Shown one piece after another: positions 25,116 through 33,799 of a stretch of DNA of 64,000 nt. Positions within the stretch are counted from its first letter, which is position 1, and every line of letters begins with the position of its first letter. The notes beneath the pieces were generated by a model. It worked only from the letters and a program-made list of their open reading frames with translations. It was not told the DNA's origin and did not search any database. This stretch comes from Nonomuraea helvata (GTDB lineage: Bacteria > Actinomycetota > Actinomycetes > Streptosporangiales > Streptosporangiaceae), in contig NZ_BAAAXV010000008.1 of assembly GCF_039535785.1 (NCBI RefSeq), forward strand, positions 372,001-436,000, given 5' to 3'. The translations under genes were made by a program, and so were the position numbers.

Positions 25116-25596
25116 ATGACGCAGACCAGACCGGTGTCGGTCACGCACCGGACCATCGACGTTGACGGGGTGGAGATCTTCTACCGGGAGGCCGGGCCGC
25201 CCGACGCGCCCGTCCTCCTGCTGCCGCACGGCTATCCCTGCTCCTCGTACGAATTCCGCAACCTCCTGCCCGCGCTCGGCGACCGTAGGCGGCTGGTGGC
25301 GCCCGACCTGCCGGGCTTCGGCTACAGCGGCACGCCCGGCCGCGACCGCTTCTCGGGCGACGACGCTCGAATGGTTCCCCAAGGAGCAGGCGTACCTGCG
25401 CGAGCACCGGCCGCCCACGCTGATCGTCTGGGGCCCGCACGACGGCTACATGCCGGAGGGGTCCGCCAGGGCCTACCTCCGCGACCTGCCTGACGCGGAG
25501 CTGCATCTGCTCGACGCCGGGCACTGGGCGCTCGAGACCAACCTCGACGAGATCGTCGCGCTCACCCGCGACTTCCTGGATCGCACCCTGTCCTGA
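25116..25596 (+). pseudogene. Alpha/beta hydrolase with internal deletion and frameshift
   Basis: The 5' part (MTQTRPVSVTHRTIDVDGVE, later LLLPHGYPCSSYEFRNLL and APDLPGFGYSGTP) is the N-terminal third of a haloalkane-dehalogenase-like hydrolase. From about 25360 the matching C-terminal third (LEWFPKEQAYLREHRPPTLI, then LLDAGHWALET with the catalytic His) continues in a different frame to 25596. About 100 codons, including the nucleophile elbow and cap, are gone. It cannot encode an active enzyme. Confidence 0.82.
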
Positions 25597-25617
25597 CCGA
25601 CGGCACGTGAAGGGGGA

Positions 25618-26352
25618 TCACAGGTCGAGGGCCATGCCGTCGTACGCGGCGGGCAGGTCCGTGTCGGCGAGCCTGGCCAGCATCGACGGGGACATGTGCG
25701 TCAGCACCACGCGGTCGGCGCGCAATTCGTCCAGATGCGCGCGCAAGGTCCGGTAGTCGAGGTGGTAGCGGATCGGCCGGTCATAGGTGTAGGACTCGAC
25801 GGCGAACAGGCTCGCCCCCCGGGCCGCCTCGGCGAGCGCCGGCGTCCATTCGGTGTCGCCGGAGTAGGCGAAGGCCGACTCGTCGTCCTCCACCCGTACG
25901 GCCAGCGGCGGCGCACCGCACTCGTGAACGACCTGCCACGCGCGGATCGCCAACCCGTGGAAGTCCGACGGCGACCCGTCCGCGGGCAGCTCGCGCACCT
26001 CGACGTCGAAGCGCCGCGTGACCCGGCTGGAGCCGGGATAGAGCGTCTCCATGGCCTGGGTGAGCCGCTCGCCCGTGCCCGCGGGCCCGAACACGTGCAG
26101 CGGCTTGGCCCGCCTGCTGAACTGGCCGTCGAGCACGAGGAACGGCAGACCGCCGAAGTGGTCGCCGTGCAGGTGGGAGATCACCACGGCGTCGACCGAC
26201 TGCGGATCAATGGCCTGGGACTTCAGCGCCGTCAGGCTGGTGGCGCCGCAGTCGACCAGCAACGCGCGGTCGCCGGACGTGACGCTGACGCACGTCTGGA
26301 ACCTGCCGCCGCTGCCGAACGCGTCCCCACTGCCGACGAAGCGCACCCGCAT
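25618..26352 (-). CDS. MBL-fold metallo-hydrolase (RNase Z-like branch)
   Basis: 244 residues. The zinc-binding signature SHLHGDHFGG is complete, with later ligands in YSGDTEW and the final LTHMSP stretch. The overall pattern (VRFVGSGDAFGSGGRF at the N-terminus) is that of the RNase Z/arylsulfatase-like branch of the metallo-beta-lactamase superfamily, which includes 3'-tRNA nucleases and phosphodiesterases. A true tRNase Z is usually longer, so small-molecule hydrolysis is as likely. Start at ATG 26352 from the conserved N-terminus. Its neighbour is a SpoIIE-type phosphatase on the same strand. Confidence 0.83.
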   Translation of the reverse strand: MRVRFVGSGDAFGSGGRFQTCVSVTSGDRALLVDCGATSLTALKSQAIDPQSVDAVVISHLHGDHFGGLPFLVLDGQFSRRAKPLHVFGPAGTGERLTQAMETLYPGSSRVTRRFDVEVRELPADGSPSDFHGLAIRAWQVVHECGAPPLAVRVEDDESAFAYSGDTEWTPALAEAARGASLFAVESYTYDRPIRYHLDYRTLRAHLDELRADRVVLTHMSPSMLARLADTDLPAAYDGMALDL

Positions 26353-26419
26353 TCGATGATCGTCGCACGCCCCGACGGCCACCCGCAAAGACCGGCCGCG
26401 CGGGCCGGCCCAGGAAGGC

Positions 26420-28567
26420 TCACGTCCGGCAGAGAAGTACGGCGATGTCGTCCGTACGCTGCTCGACGGCGACCCCCTTGATCAGCGACTCCGCCAGGTC
26501 GTGCAGGGGCTCGCCGGTCGAGGGTGTGAAACGCTCGGCCAGTTCGCCGATGGCCTCGCCGAGCCCGACCCCCGGCTCCTCGATGAGGCCGTCGGTGTAG
26601 AGGGCCAGGACGGAGCCGGGGGGCAGGGGCAGCTCCGAGGTGGTGTACTCGGCGTCATGCTCCACGCCGAGCAGCAGCCCGGGGGAGTGGTCGAGGATCT
26701 GGGTGCGCCAGCCAGGCCGGGCCAGCAGCGGCGGCAGGTGGCCCGCGCTGGCCAGGCAGGCCGTGCGTTTGCGCAGGTCGAGGCTGATGTAGAGGCAGCT
26801 GGTGAACCGGTCGGGGGCCAGCTCGCAGAGCAGCCGGTTGGTGTGCGCGAGCACCTCGCCGGGGGTGGCCCCGGCGGTGGCGTGGGCGTGGATGGCGGTG
26901 CGCACCTGGCCCATGAGCGCGGCGGCGGTCATGTCGTGGCCCTGCACGTCGCCGATGACGGCTGCGGCCATGGTGCCGCTCAGGCGGATGAGGTCGTAGA
27001 AGTCGCCGCCGATGTCCATCCCCGGCATGGCGGGCAGGTAGCGGGCGGCCAGCTCGAGGCCGGGGATCTCGGGCAGCGTACGCGGCAGCAGGCTCTGCTG
27101 CAGGCACTGGGCGAGCTGGTGCTTGACGTCGTAGAGCCGGGCCCGCTCGAACGCCTGCGCGATCAGCCCGGCGAGCGCGGTGAGCGTGGCCCGCTCGTCG
27201 GCGCTGAACTGGTGCGGGCGGTCGTACGCCAGGATGCACGTGCCGATCGGGTGGCCCGAGGTGACCAGCGGCAGGAACGCCCAGGCCGACATGTCGTCCG
27301 AGCGGACCGCGTCCGGATAGGCCCGGCGCAGCTCGTCCCACGTGGAGTAGAACGCCGGCTGGCAGGCGTCGAAGGAGTGGTTGGCCGCATTGGGCAGGAT
27401 CACGGGACGGCCGTCGAACTCCTCGATGGCCGCCTTGCTGTAGCCGCGCGAGGCGTCCACGCGCAGCCGGCCGCCCTTCGAGGTGAGGATGCACAGAGCC
27501 TGGACGTTGTAGAGCGGCATGACGTGGTCGGCCACCAGGTCGACCACCTCCTGCGCGGTCACCGCCCGGGACAGGGCGGTGGCCAGCTGCAGCATCTCGT
27601 GCAGCGCGACCGTCTTCGACGACCGTTCGGCGCAGCCGGCGAGCCGGCCGGGGGCGCGGGCACCCGCACTCGGCGTGATGCGCATGGAGATCCCGGTCAG
27701 GCCGGGGAAGAGACGGAACGACAGCTGCTGCCCCGCGGGGTTGTGCGCCGTGAAGTGGGTCTCCTGGCTGCCGACGACCGCGGCGCGGTAGCGGTCCACG
27801 TACGCCGGGTCGTCCATCCACGGCAGCGCGTCCCACAGCCGCCTGCCGAGCAGCTCGGACGTGGAGCTGCGCAGCAGGTCGGCGGCCGCGGCCGTCAGGA
27901 GGGTCACGTGCCCCTCCGTGTCCAGCGAGCAGTAGCCCTCGGGCAGGCGGTTGAGGCAGTCGAGGGCGACCAGGTCGGCCTTCGGGTCGGCCTCCGGCCG
28001 CAGGTCGAGCGCGCGGGGCTGCGGCTCCGGCCGGATCGGGCGGCCCTGCTCGGCCGCCTCCTGGAGTACGCCGGCCATCCTGGCGGTGACGTCCTCGATG
28101 AGGTCGAGCTGGTGCTGGGAGAGCCGGGCCACCCGCCCGCCCGGCCAGAGCAGCAGGAACCCGCCCCAGACGGTGTCGCCGCTGCAGATGGGCGAGCCCG
28201 CGACCGCGAAGTGGTAGGGGAGGGACAGCGCCGCGGCCGGGGACATGCGCGCCAGGTCCTCCAGACCGGCGAGCCACAACAGCCGCCGCCGGCGCACCGT
28301 CATGGCGATCGGCACCGGGTCGTTCGTCCTGATCCTGGCCCACGCCCTGGCGATCAGCGCGGGGAGCCCCAGGTGCGCGTCCATGCGGAGGACCGTGCCG
28401 TCCTCGTCCATGAGGTACGTGGCGCCGATGTGCGCTCCCGTGCTGGCGACGGCGTCGATCAGCAGCTCGTCCAGGCGGGACGAGCGGCTCGGCGGCGCGA
28501 CGTTCCCCTGCGCCGCCTCGGCCCGCCTAGCGCCCGTCACGCGAACACCAGAATCGGCGAAAACCAC
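26420..28567 (-). CDS. GAF-PAS-GAF SpoIIE-type phosphatase
   Basis: 715 residues, soluble. Order: GAF-like domain (about 30-180), PAS-like domain (about 205-310, with GYCSLDTEGHVTLL), second GAF (about 330-475), short helical linker, PP2C/SpoIIE phosphatase (about 490-713). Metal ligands are in GGDFYDLI, IGDVQGHDMTAA, YTDGLIEEP and RTDDIAVLL. Such proteins link small-molecule, redox or light signals to dephosphorylation of anti-anti-sigma factors. GTG start at 28567 is the first in frame; the first 25 residues are not conserved-looking, so a later start is possible. No HATPase domain is fused. Confidence 0.88.
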   Translation of the reverse strand: MVFADSGVRVTGARRAEAAQGNVAPPSRSSRLDELLIDAVASTGAHIGATYLMDEDGTVLRMDAHLGLPALIARAWARIRTNDPVPIAMTVRRRRLLWLAGLEDLARMSPAAALSLPYHFAVAGSPICSGDTVWGGFLLLWPGGRVARLSQHQLDLIEDVTARMAGVLQEAAEQGRPIRPEPQPRALDLRPEADPKADLVALDCLNRLPEGYCSLDTEGHVTLLTAAAADLLRSSTSELLGRRLWDALPWMDDPAYVDRYRAAVVGSQETHFTAHNPAGQQLSFRLFPGLTGISMRITPSAGARAPGRLAGCAERSSKTVALHEMLQLATALSRAVTAQEVVDLVADHVMPLYNVQALCILTSKGGRLRVDASRGYSKAAIEEFDGRPVILPNAANHSFDACQPAFYSTWDELRRAYPDAVRSDDMSAWAFLPLVTSGHPIGTCILAYDRPHQFSADERATLTALAGLIAQAFERARLYDVKHQLAQCLQQSLLPRTLPEIPGLELAARYLPAMPGMDIGGDFYDLIRLSGTMAAAVIGDVQGHDMTAAALMGQVRTAIHAHATAGATPGEVLAHTNRLLCELAPDRFTSCLYISLDLRKRTACLASAGHLPPLLARPGWRTQILDHSPGLLLGVEHDAEYTTSELPLPPGSVLALYTDGLIEEPGVGLGEAIGELAERFTPSTGEPLHDLAESLIKGVAVEQRTDDIAVLLCRT

Positions 28568-28756
28568 TCATATCGGGCAGGATACCCGCGCGTAAGTAGC
28601 AGATTGCTTACGTTGCGCTAGCGCATAGACCTAGGAAAAGGGCGGTGAGGAAGATACCGGTTGACGTAATCGCGAAATGTCCGTCATGTTATGCGGCGGG
28701 GCCGCCGGCCCGGCCGCGCCCACATCGGCGGCCGGGGGGTCGGGGAGCGGCGGGGA

Positions 28757-30160
28757 TCAGATCTGGACGAACTCCACGTCCAGCAGGTGAGCGAGGGCCT
28801 TCAGCTCGGCCGCGCGGTGGCCGGTGCCGAGTGCCCAGTGGTGGGACATGCCGGTGGCGCTCCAGTCGTCGGTCCATTCGCCGGGATCCCGGCCGAAGTC
28901 CACGCGGGAAGTGGTGTTCCCGATCTGCAGGTGCGGCCCGTCCACGGTCTCGCCCTCCGAGGCCACCAGGGCGAAGCGGCCGTCGCGGCGCTGGATGATG
29001 CCGAACGCCGTCACCGGCCCGTGCTTGACGTCGAACTCCACCGAGACGCCCCATCCGCGCTTGCCGTGGTAGACGCCGAGCCCGCGCAGCAGCGGCCTGC
29101 GGGCGCTGATGGCCAGGTGGGCGGGCCCGTCGTGGCCCATCTCGACGTGGCCGCGGTGGAAGTCCAGTGCCTGGAGCTCGGTGAACGACCCGCCCGCGCC
29201 CAGCCGGTCCATGATCAGCATGGCCAGGCTGGTGCGCAGCTCGTACTCGCCCGCCGCCGGGATGCCGCGCGCGGTGAGCAGGGACGCGCCCAGGATCATC
29301 CCGGCGCCGAGCCGCTCGTGCGTCTCGCCGTCCAGGCCCCGGTGGTAGTACGCCAGGCTGTCCAGCGAGAAGTCCTCGACCAGCCGGTCGAGGCCGACGG
29401 AGACGCGGCAGGCCCACTCCAGGTCGACCTCGTTGACGCTCTCGGCCAGCTCGAAGATCTTCTCGGCCTCGGCCCGCTTGGCGGCGACCTCGGCGTCGGT
29501 GACCTTCTCCACGCGTACCCGCAGGTCGTCGAACTCCAGCACCTCCACGTGCCCGCCGAAGTTCGCCGAGACGAGCGTGAGGTCGGTGGAGACGTCCAGC
29601 ATGCCCGGGTAGAGGTGGCCCATCAGCCCGTGGCGGCCGTGCCGCAGGGCGGCGCGCGCCCCGGCCGCCCGCACCCAGCTCGTGATCCTGGCCCAGGCGC
29701 GCTCGTCCTCCAGGTAGCCCGACACCGAGCGGAACGGGATGCCGCACCGCTGGAAGGCGTTGGCCATCTCGGGCAGCGGGCAGGCGCCGCAGTAGGCCAG
29801 CCACTGGCCGGTGTCGAACGTGGCGTGGTCCATCGACTCGGTCGGCTGCAGGTTGATCAGCAGCACGGGCGCGCCGCTGCGCTGCGCGATCGGCACGAGC
29901 ATGGTGGCCGTCATGTAGGTGGTGAGGAATCCGACGATGAGGTCGCAGTCGGCGGCCCGCAGCTTCTCGGCCGCCACCGCGCCCTCCTGGGCGTCGGAGA
30001 TGAACCCGACGTCCACGATCTCCGCGTCCAGCTCCCGCATCCGTTCAGAGACCCGCGCGGCTGATCGCTGGAGCTGGGGCAGGAGATCGGGGAATTGCGG
30101 CCAGTACGCGCCCAGCCCGCCGGCTACCAGTCCGATACGGGTCTTCTTCTTGCGTGCCAC
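28757..30160 (-). CDS. L-arabinose/L-fucose isomerase-family protein
   Basis: 467 residues with the three-domain architecture of ketol isomerases of the FucI/AraA superfamily: an N-terminal alpha/beta domain (RIGLVAGGLGAYWPQ), a middle domain with FLTTYMTA and INLQPTESM, and a C-terminal domain carrying Glu/His residues (GHVEMGHDGPAH) that bind Mn2+ in the family. These enzymes interconvert aldoses and ketoses. Specificity cannot be read, and no sugar kinase or transporter is adjacent. The promoter region holds an inverted repeat over the -10 box, suggesting sugar-responsive repression. Confidence 0.82.
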   Translation of the reverse strand: MARKKKTRIGLVAGGLGAYWPQFPDLLPQLQRSAARVSERMRELDAEIVDVGFISDAQEGAVAAEKLRAADCDLIVGFLTTYMTATMLVPIAQRSGAPVLLINLQPTESMDHATFDTGQWLAYCGACPLPEMANAFQRCGIPFRSVSGYLEDERAWARITSWVRAAGARAALRHGRHGLMGHLYPGMLDVSTDLTLVSANFGGHVEVLEFDDLRVRVEKVTDAEVAAKRAEAEKIFELAESVNEVDLEWACRVSVGLDRLVEDFSLDSLAYYHRGLDGETHERLGAGMILGASLLTARGIPAAGEYELRTSLAMLIMDRLGAGGSFTELQALDFHRGHVEMGHDGPAHLAISARRPLLRGLGVYHGKRGWGVSVEFDVKHGPVTAFGIIQRRDGRFALVASEGETVDGPHLQIGNTTSRVDFGRDPGEWTDDWSATGMSHHWALGTGHRAAELKALAHLLDVEFVQI

Positions 30161-30202
30161 GGTGAAGCCCTCCTGAGGGGTGAAGGGAGGATGCCGGGAA
30201 GT

Positions 30203-30233
30203 TTTCGGACAAAAGTATAGATCCTTTCCGAAA
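30203..30233 (-). promoter_or_regulatory. Inverted-repeat operator at the isomerase promoter
   Basis: TTTCGGA (30203-30209) and TCCGAAA (30227-30233) form a 7-bp inverted repeat with a 17-base spacer. On the minus strand the spacer holds TATACT (30219-30214), a good -10 box for the isomerase gene, which lies about 55 bases downstream. A LacI- or ROK-type repressor site is plausible. The gene for it is not adjacent. Confidence 0.5.
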
Positions 30234-30297
30234 CCTCACCAGAGGGCACCGGCGGGCCGAGAGCCGCAGGACCCTCGGCCCCCTTCCGGCCCGGCCG

Positions 30298-30795
30298 TCA
30301 GGCGCCGATGATGCCGGGCGCGCGGGTCCGGAAGTCGAGGACGCCCACCCAGGTGGGGCGGAGGGCGATGCGGGCCATCCTCGTCTCGGGATGATCGGCC
30401 TGGGCGACGTAGCCGGCGCCGCCTTCCTCCCCGAGGAAACGGCGCGCCGCCTGGGCCTGTTCGGGCACCATGCCGTCGACTTCGGTGATGGAGACGCGGC
30501 CGCGCAGCAGGAGCACGTCCGGCGGCTGGGGCTCGGTGTCGATGGTGATGGCGACGTCGGGGCTGGCGCGCAGGGCCCGGAGCCGCCCGGCCGGGCGGGT
30601 GATCCCCATCGAGGGGCAGTTGACGTACGTCGCCATGACGAGTTCCTCGCCGTTCCAGACGTACCAGGTCGACATCACCCGAGGTGTCCCGTCGGTCGCC
30701 ACGTACGCGAGACGTGCGGGAATCGTCGAGTGCAGCAGGCGCTGTGCGATGTCGGTCTCCAGCAACCGCACGTCACCCTGCGAGAGGTCTGCCAT
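30298..30795 (-). CDS. Pyridoxamine 5'-phosphate oxidase-like (split beta-barrel) protein
   Basis: 165 residues with the flavin-binding split-barrel fold: ARLAYVATDGTPRVMSTWY near the N-terminus and the later strands VLLLRGRVSITEVDG. Actinobacterial members bind FMN, F420 or heme and act as oxidoreductases of unknown substrates. ATG 30795 has GGAAGGAAGTGA just before it; the frame is open further upstream without family character. It lies 67 bases downstream of the hydrolase gene on the same strand and may be co-transcribed. Confidence 0.83.
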   Translation of the reverse strand: MADLSQGDVRLLETDIAQRLLHSTIPARLAYVATDGTPRVMSTWYVWNGEELVMATYVNCPSMGITRPAGRLRALRASPDVAITIDTEPQPPDVLLLRGRVSITEVDGMVPEQAQAARRFLGEEGGAGYVAQADHPETRMARIALRPTWVGVLDFRTRAPGIIGA

Positions 30796-30862
30796 GGTCA
30801 CTTCCTTCCTTCGTCCGAAGTGTTGACAGCGGACCCACCGAAAACTCATCGGTCCGACGGAG

Positions 30863-31663
30863 TCAGGGGCGTAGCGTCCTGTCCAGGAAGTCCGTGACCG
30901 TGTCGATCAGCTCCAGCCGGTGGTCCGAGAGCGCGTGATCGGTCAGGAAGAGGTGGTGCTCCAGCCGCGGCACCGGATGCGCGTCGAAAGCCCGTACCAG
31001 CGGATGATGGTGCGTCTCCGCCGGGGTGACAGGGTCGCGGCCGGTCCCGATGAGCAGCACGGGGCGGTCGGCCAGGCGCGGGGCGAGCGAGGCCAGGCTC
31101 CACTCCTGGACGTTGTCCTCCATCTCGGCCACCAGCGCCGCACCGCTGGTGTCGCGTAGCGGCAGCAGTTCGCCCTCGAAATCCCGTACGTACGCCGCCC
31201 GCACCGCCTGATCCGCGAGGCACGCCACGGCGGCCGGTCCCACGTTGAAGCCCGCCACCGAGGCGACCGCACGGACCGCCGGATCGGCGGCGGCCGTCAT
31301 CAGGGCCGCGAACCCACCCATGCTGTGCCCCACCACGCCGAGCCGCGCCGGGTCCAGCCGGGAGTCCTCGCGTACGGCCGCCACCACGCGGGCCGCGTCC
31401 TCCAGTATGTGCCGCCACGAGTAGGACCCGCCCACACCCCACGAGCCCCGGTAGTGGAACACCAGCGCCGCGTAGCCCGCCCGCCGCAACGCCTGGGCCA
31501 GATCGAAGTTCCGCTCGTTCCCCGGGAACCCGTGCAGGAGCACCACGATCGGATGGGGCCCGGGACCCGCCGGGAGGTGCAGGACGCCGAGCAGCCGCTC
31601 GCCGCCGCTGTCGAACGTGACCGCCGGAGTGCTGGCCGGGGGAGTTAGGGCACTGAGAGCCAT
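30863..31663 (-). CDS. Alpha/beta hydrolase (serine aminopeptidase-like)
   Basis: 266 residues. Oxyanion segment LLHGFPGNERNFD, nucleophile elbow GVVGHSMGGF, acid in GTGRDPVTP and His near HHLFLTDHAL make a complete catalytic set. Similar proteins are classed as dienelactone-hydrolase/S9-like esterases. The start ATG follows GGAGATCTCGC. It is divergent from a TetR regulator, and a 9-bp inverted repeat in the 80-base spacer is the likely shared operator, so expression is probably inducible by its substrate. Confidence 0.85.
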   Translation of the reverse strand: MALSALTPPASTPAVTFDSGGERLLGVLHLPAGPGPHPIVVLLHGFPGNERNFDLAQALRRAGYAALVFHYRGSWGVGGSYSWRHILEDAARVVAAVREDSRLDPARLGVVGHSMGGFAALMTAAADPAVRAVASVAGFNVGPAAVACLADQAVRAAYVRDFEGELLPLRDTSGAALVAEMEDNVQEWSLASLAPRLADRPVLLIGTGRDPVTPAETHHHPLVRAFDAHPVPRLEHHLFLTDHALSDHRLELIDTVTDFLDRTLRP

Positions 31664-31675
31664 GCGAGATCTCCA

Positions 31676-31699
31676 TCATCGAACTGGTCGGTTCGATGA
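31676..31699. promoter_or_regulatory. TetR operator between hydrolase and TetR genes
   Basis: TCATCGAAC (31676-31684) and GTTCGATGA (31691-31699) are a perfect 9-bp inverted repeat with a 6-base spacer. It covers an in-frame ATG at 31696, which argues that the TetR gene starts later, at 31744. A second, imperfect repeat (TGGAACC/GGTACCA, about 31718-31735) may be a secondary site. Confidence 0.72.
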
Positions 31700-31743
31700 G
31701 TGAACTTAGCAGAGAGTTGGAACCGTCCGGTACCATCTTCCGC

Positions 31744-32325
31744 ATGCCCGTTCCCAAAGGCGCCTCGCTCGACCCCGCGCAGACCCGCGCGACGATCCTG
31801 CGCGCCGCCACGACCCTGCTGTACGAGCGGGGGCTTGACGGCGTCGGGGTGGCGGAGCTGTGCGCGCGCGTCGGCGCGTCCAAGGAGACGCTCTACCGGC
31901 ACTTCGGCTCGAAGGACGGGCTCGTCGAGGCCGTGCTCGAGGCCCGCAGCGACCACGTCGTGCGCTGGCTGCGCGAGGCGGCGGCCGGCGCGGGCGGCGA
32001 CCCCGCCGACCAGCTCGCCGCCGTCTTCGACGCGCTCGGGAGCTGGTACGCCGAGCCCGCCTTCCGCGGCTGCGCGATCGTCAACGCCTCCACCCAGTGG
32101 CACGAGGGCCCGCCGCGGGCCGTCGCCGCCCGGCACCTCGACCGCCACCTCGACCTGCTGACCGACATCGCCCGCCGGGCCGGCGCCCGTGCGCCGGAGG
32201 CCCTGGGCAGGCAGCTGCTCATGCTGGTGGAGGGCGCCACCGTGCTCGCCGACCACCACGGAGAGGGCGAGGCCGCCCGGCTGGCCAAGCAGGCGGCTCT
32301 CGCCCTGTTGCGCGAGGCCCGCTGA
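31744..32325 (+). CDS. TetR-family transcriptional regulator
   Basis: 193 residues from ATG 31744. The HTH is VAELCARVGASKETLYRHFG, close to the classical TetR motif, followed by a ligand-binding helical domain with the group signature GCAIVNASTQWH seen in regulators of hydrolase and oxidoreductase genes. Control of the divergent hydrolase and itself through the 9-bp inverted repeat at 31676-31699 is inferred. The gene ends 16 bases before the stop of the convergent GH39-like gene. Confidence 0.88.
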   Translation: MPVPKGASLDPAQTRATILRAATTLLYERGLDGVGVAELCARVGASKETLYRHFGSKDGLVEAVLEARSDHVVRWLREAAAGAGGDPADQLAAVFDALGSWYAEPAFRGCAIVNASTQWHEGPPRAVAARHLDRHLDLLTDIARRAGARAPEALGRQLLMLVEGATVLADHHGEGEAARLAKQAALALLREAR

Positions 32326-32341
32326 ACCGGGGAAGCGTCCC

Positions 32342-33712
32342 TCAACGGCCCGTCCACTTCACCTCGTACGGCTTGAGCGCGTACTCCTTGCCGTCCACGG
32401 TCGTGGTGATCTCGGCGTCGGCGGTGTTGACCAGCAGCAGCCGCTCGGGCTGGGCCAGCACCCGCACCTTGGCGTCCGACGAGGTGACCTGCTCCAGCTC
32501 GGCCCCGGCGGGGAACCACCTGGCGAAGTCCGCCAGCAGCCGGCCGGTCGGCGTCTCCGCGCCGCTGCGCGGGTCCCACAGGCACGCCGGGCAGGCTCCG
32601 TCCTTGGTCTGCGGGTTCCAGTACAGCGCCGTGGCGGCCCCGCTCCGCACGAACTCGATCATGGAGGCGGCCTGTACGGCGAGCCGCTTGGGCTCCGGCC
32701 ACGTGGTGCCGTCCTCGGGCACGATGTACCACTCCGACCACCAGACCGGCAGGTCGCCGACCTTGTCGCGCAGCCACTTGGTGACCGCGGCGAACTTGTC
32801 CAGCGCCCCGAACTCGTCGGGCAGCAGTTGGTGGGCGTCGGTGGGCGAGGCGCCGTCGACCACGACGAAGTCGGCGCCCTTCTTGTGCTCGAACCAGTAG
32901 TCGAAGGCGTCGAGGACGTTCTGGTTGACGACCCCCCAGTCGCCGCGCAGCTCGGAGTCGCCGCCCTTGTTGCTGTCGAACCCGAGGTACGGGCCGCCGA
33001 CCTTGGCGTCCGGCCGGACCTTCTTCACCGCCTCGTACACCTTGTTGTACAGCTCGGTGTAGCCCTTGTAGTTCGCCGGCCTGGCGTGGTCCCGCCAGAA
33101 ACCCTTCAGCTCGTTCCACACCATGAAGTACTTGACGTCCGTGTACCTCGAGGCCACGGCGGCCGCCAGCCTGGCGAAGTCGTCGAAGTGCTCCGGATAG
33201 GGGGCGTCCTCCAGATGCTCCCCCCACGCTGAGCCCTCGGTGGGACCCTCGGGGCCGCCCTTCATCCAGTCGGGGGCGCAGCAGAGCGTGATGACGGGGA
33301 CGGCGCCGGACTCCTTCATGAGGTTCAGCCGGCTGTCCAGGTCCTCCCAGTAGTACTGCCCCCGGTACGGCTCCGGGTTGAGCGCGCCGAAGCCCATGAT
33401 GTGCTGGTTCTGCAGCATCGGGGTCTGCGACAGCCGCCTGGCGACGTCCTGCTCGAAGTCCGGGTTGACGTTGTTGGCGCTGACGCCCGTGTGCGTGAAG
33501 CCCCAGCGCGGCCAGCCCTCGTCCACCCGCGGGCGGTCCTCGGGCGCCGGCTGGGACTCCGCAGGGGACCGCCGCTCCTGCTGGGCGCCGGTGGTCCCCC
33601 GCTCCGCCCGGTCCGCGAGGGAGCAGCCCGTCATGACCAGCGCCACGGCCGCCGATAACACGACCGCCCGGCCGAGCCGCCCCCTGATCCATCCCCTGCC
33701 AGTCGATGCCAC
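32342..33712 (-). CDS. GH39-like glycoside hydrolase, lipoprotein
   Basis: 456 residues. The signal peptide ends in a lipobox (LVMTGC, Cys about 30), so the enzyme is anchored to the outer face of the membrane, followed by a Gln/Pro/Arg-rich linker. The (beta/alpha)8 domain resembles GH39 xylosidases and related clan GH-A enzymes: the acid/base Glu lies in MVWNELKGF (strand 4) and the nucleophile Glu in VWWSEWYIV (strand 7). A small beta-domain closes the C-terminus. The sugar specificity is uncertain (xylose or another pentose). Confidence 0.82.
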   Translation of the reverse strand: MASTGRGWIRGRLGRAVVLSAAVALVMTGCSLADRAERGTTGAQQERRSPAESQPAPEDRPRVDEGWPRWGFTHTGVSANNVNPDFEQDVARRLSQTPMLQNQHIMGFGALNPEPYRGQYYWEDLDSRLNLMKESGAVPVITLCCAPDWMKGGPEGPTEGSAWGEHLEDAPYPEHFDDFARLAAAVASRYTDVKYFMVWNELKGFWRDHARPANYKGYTELYNKVYEAVKKVRPDAKVGGPYLGFDSNKGGDSELRGDWGVVNQNVLDAFDYWFEHKKGADFVVVDGASPTDAHQLLPDEFGALDKFAAVTKWLRDKVGDLPVWWSEWYIVPEDGTTWPEPKRLAVQAASMIEFVRSGAATALYWNPQTKDGACPACLWDPRSGAETPTGRLLADFARWFPAGAELEQVTSSDAKVRVLAQPERLLLVNTADAEITTTVDGKEYALKPYEVKWTGR

Positions 33713-33799
33713 CGAATCTCACCCGATCCTCAGTCATCGTGACGCCTGTAGCGTTCCACGGGTGGCGGGGAAGGGGCACACCGCCGGCAGGGTTCACAG

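Noticed and set aside
28568..28756. Possible small gene between phosphatase and isomerase
   Set aside because: No frame with a ribosome site and coding bias; only AT-richer promoter-like sequence is seen.
10879..30160. A biosynthetic gene cluster formed by P450, methyltransferases, SDRs and ABC exporter
   Set aside because: No core synthase (PKS, NRPS, terpene cyclase, RiPP precursor) was found and the genes are on mixed strands with separate regulators.
31696..31743. Upstream ATG for the TetR gene
   Set aside because: It lies within a perfect 9-bp inverted repeat that is the probable operator.
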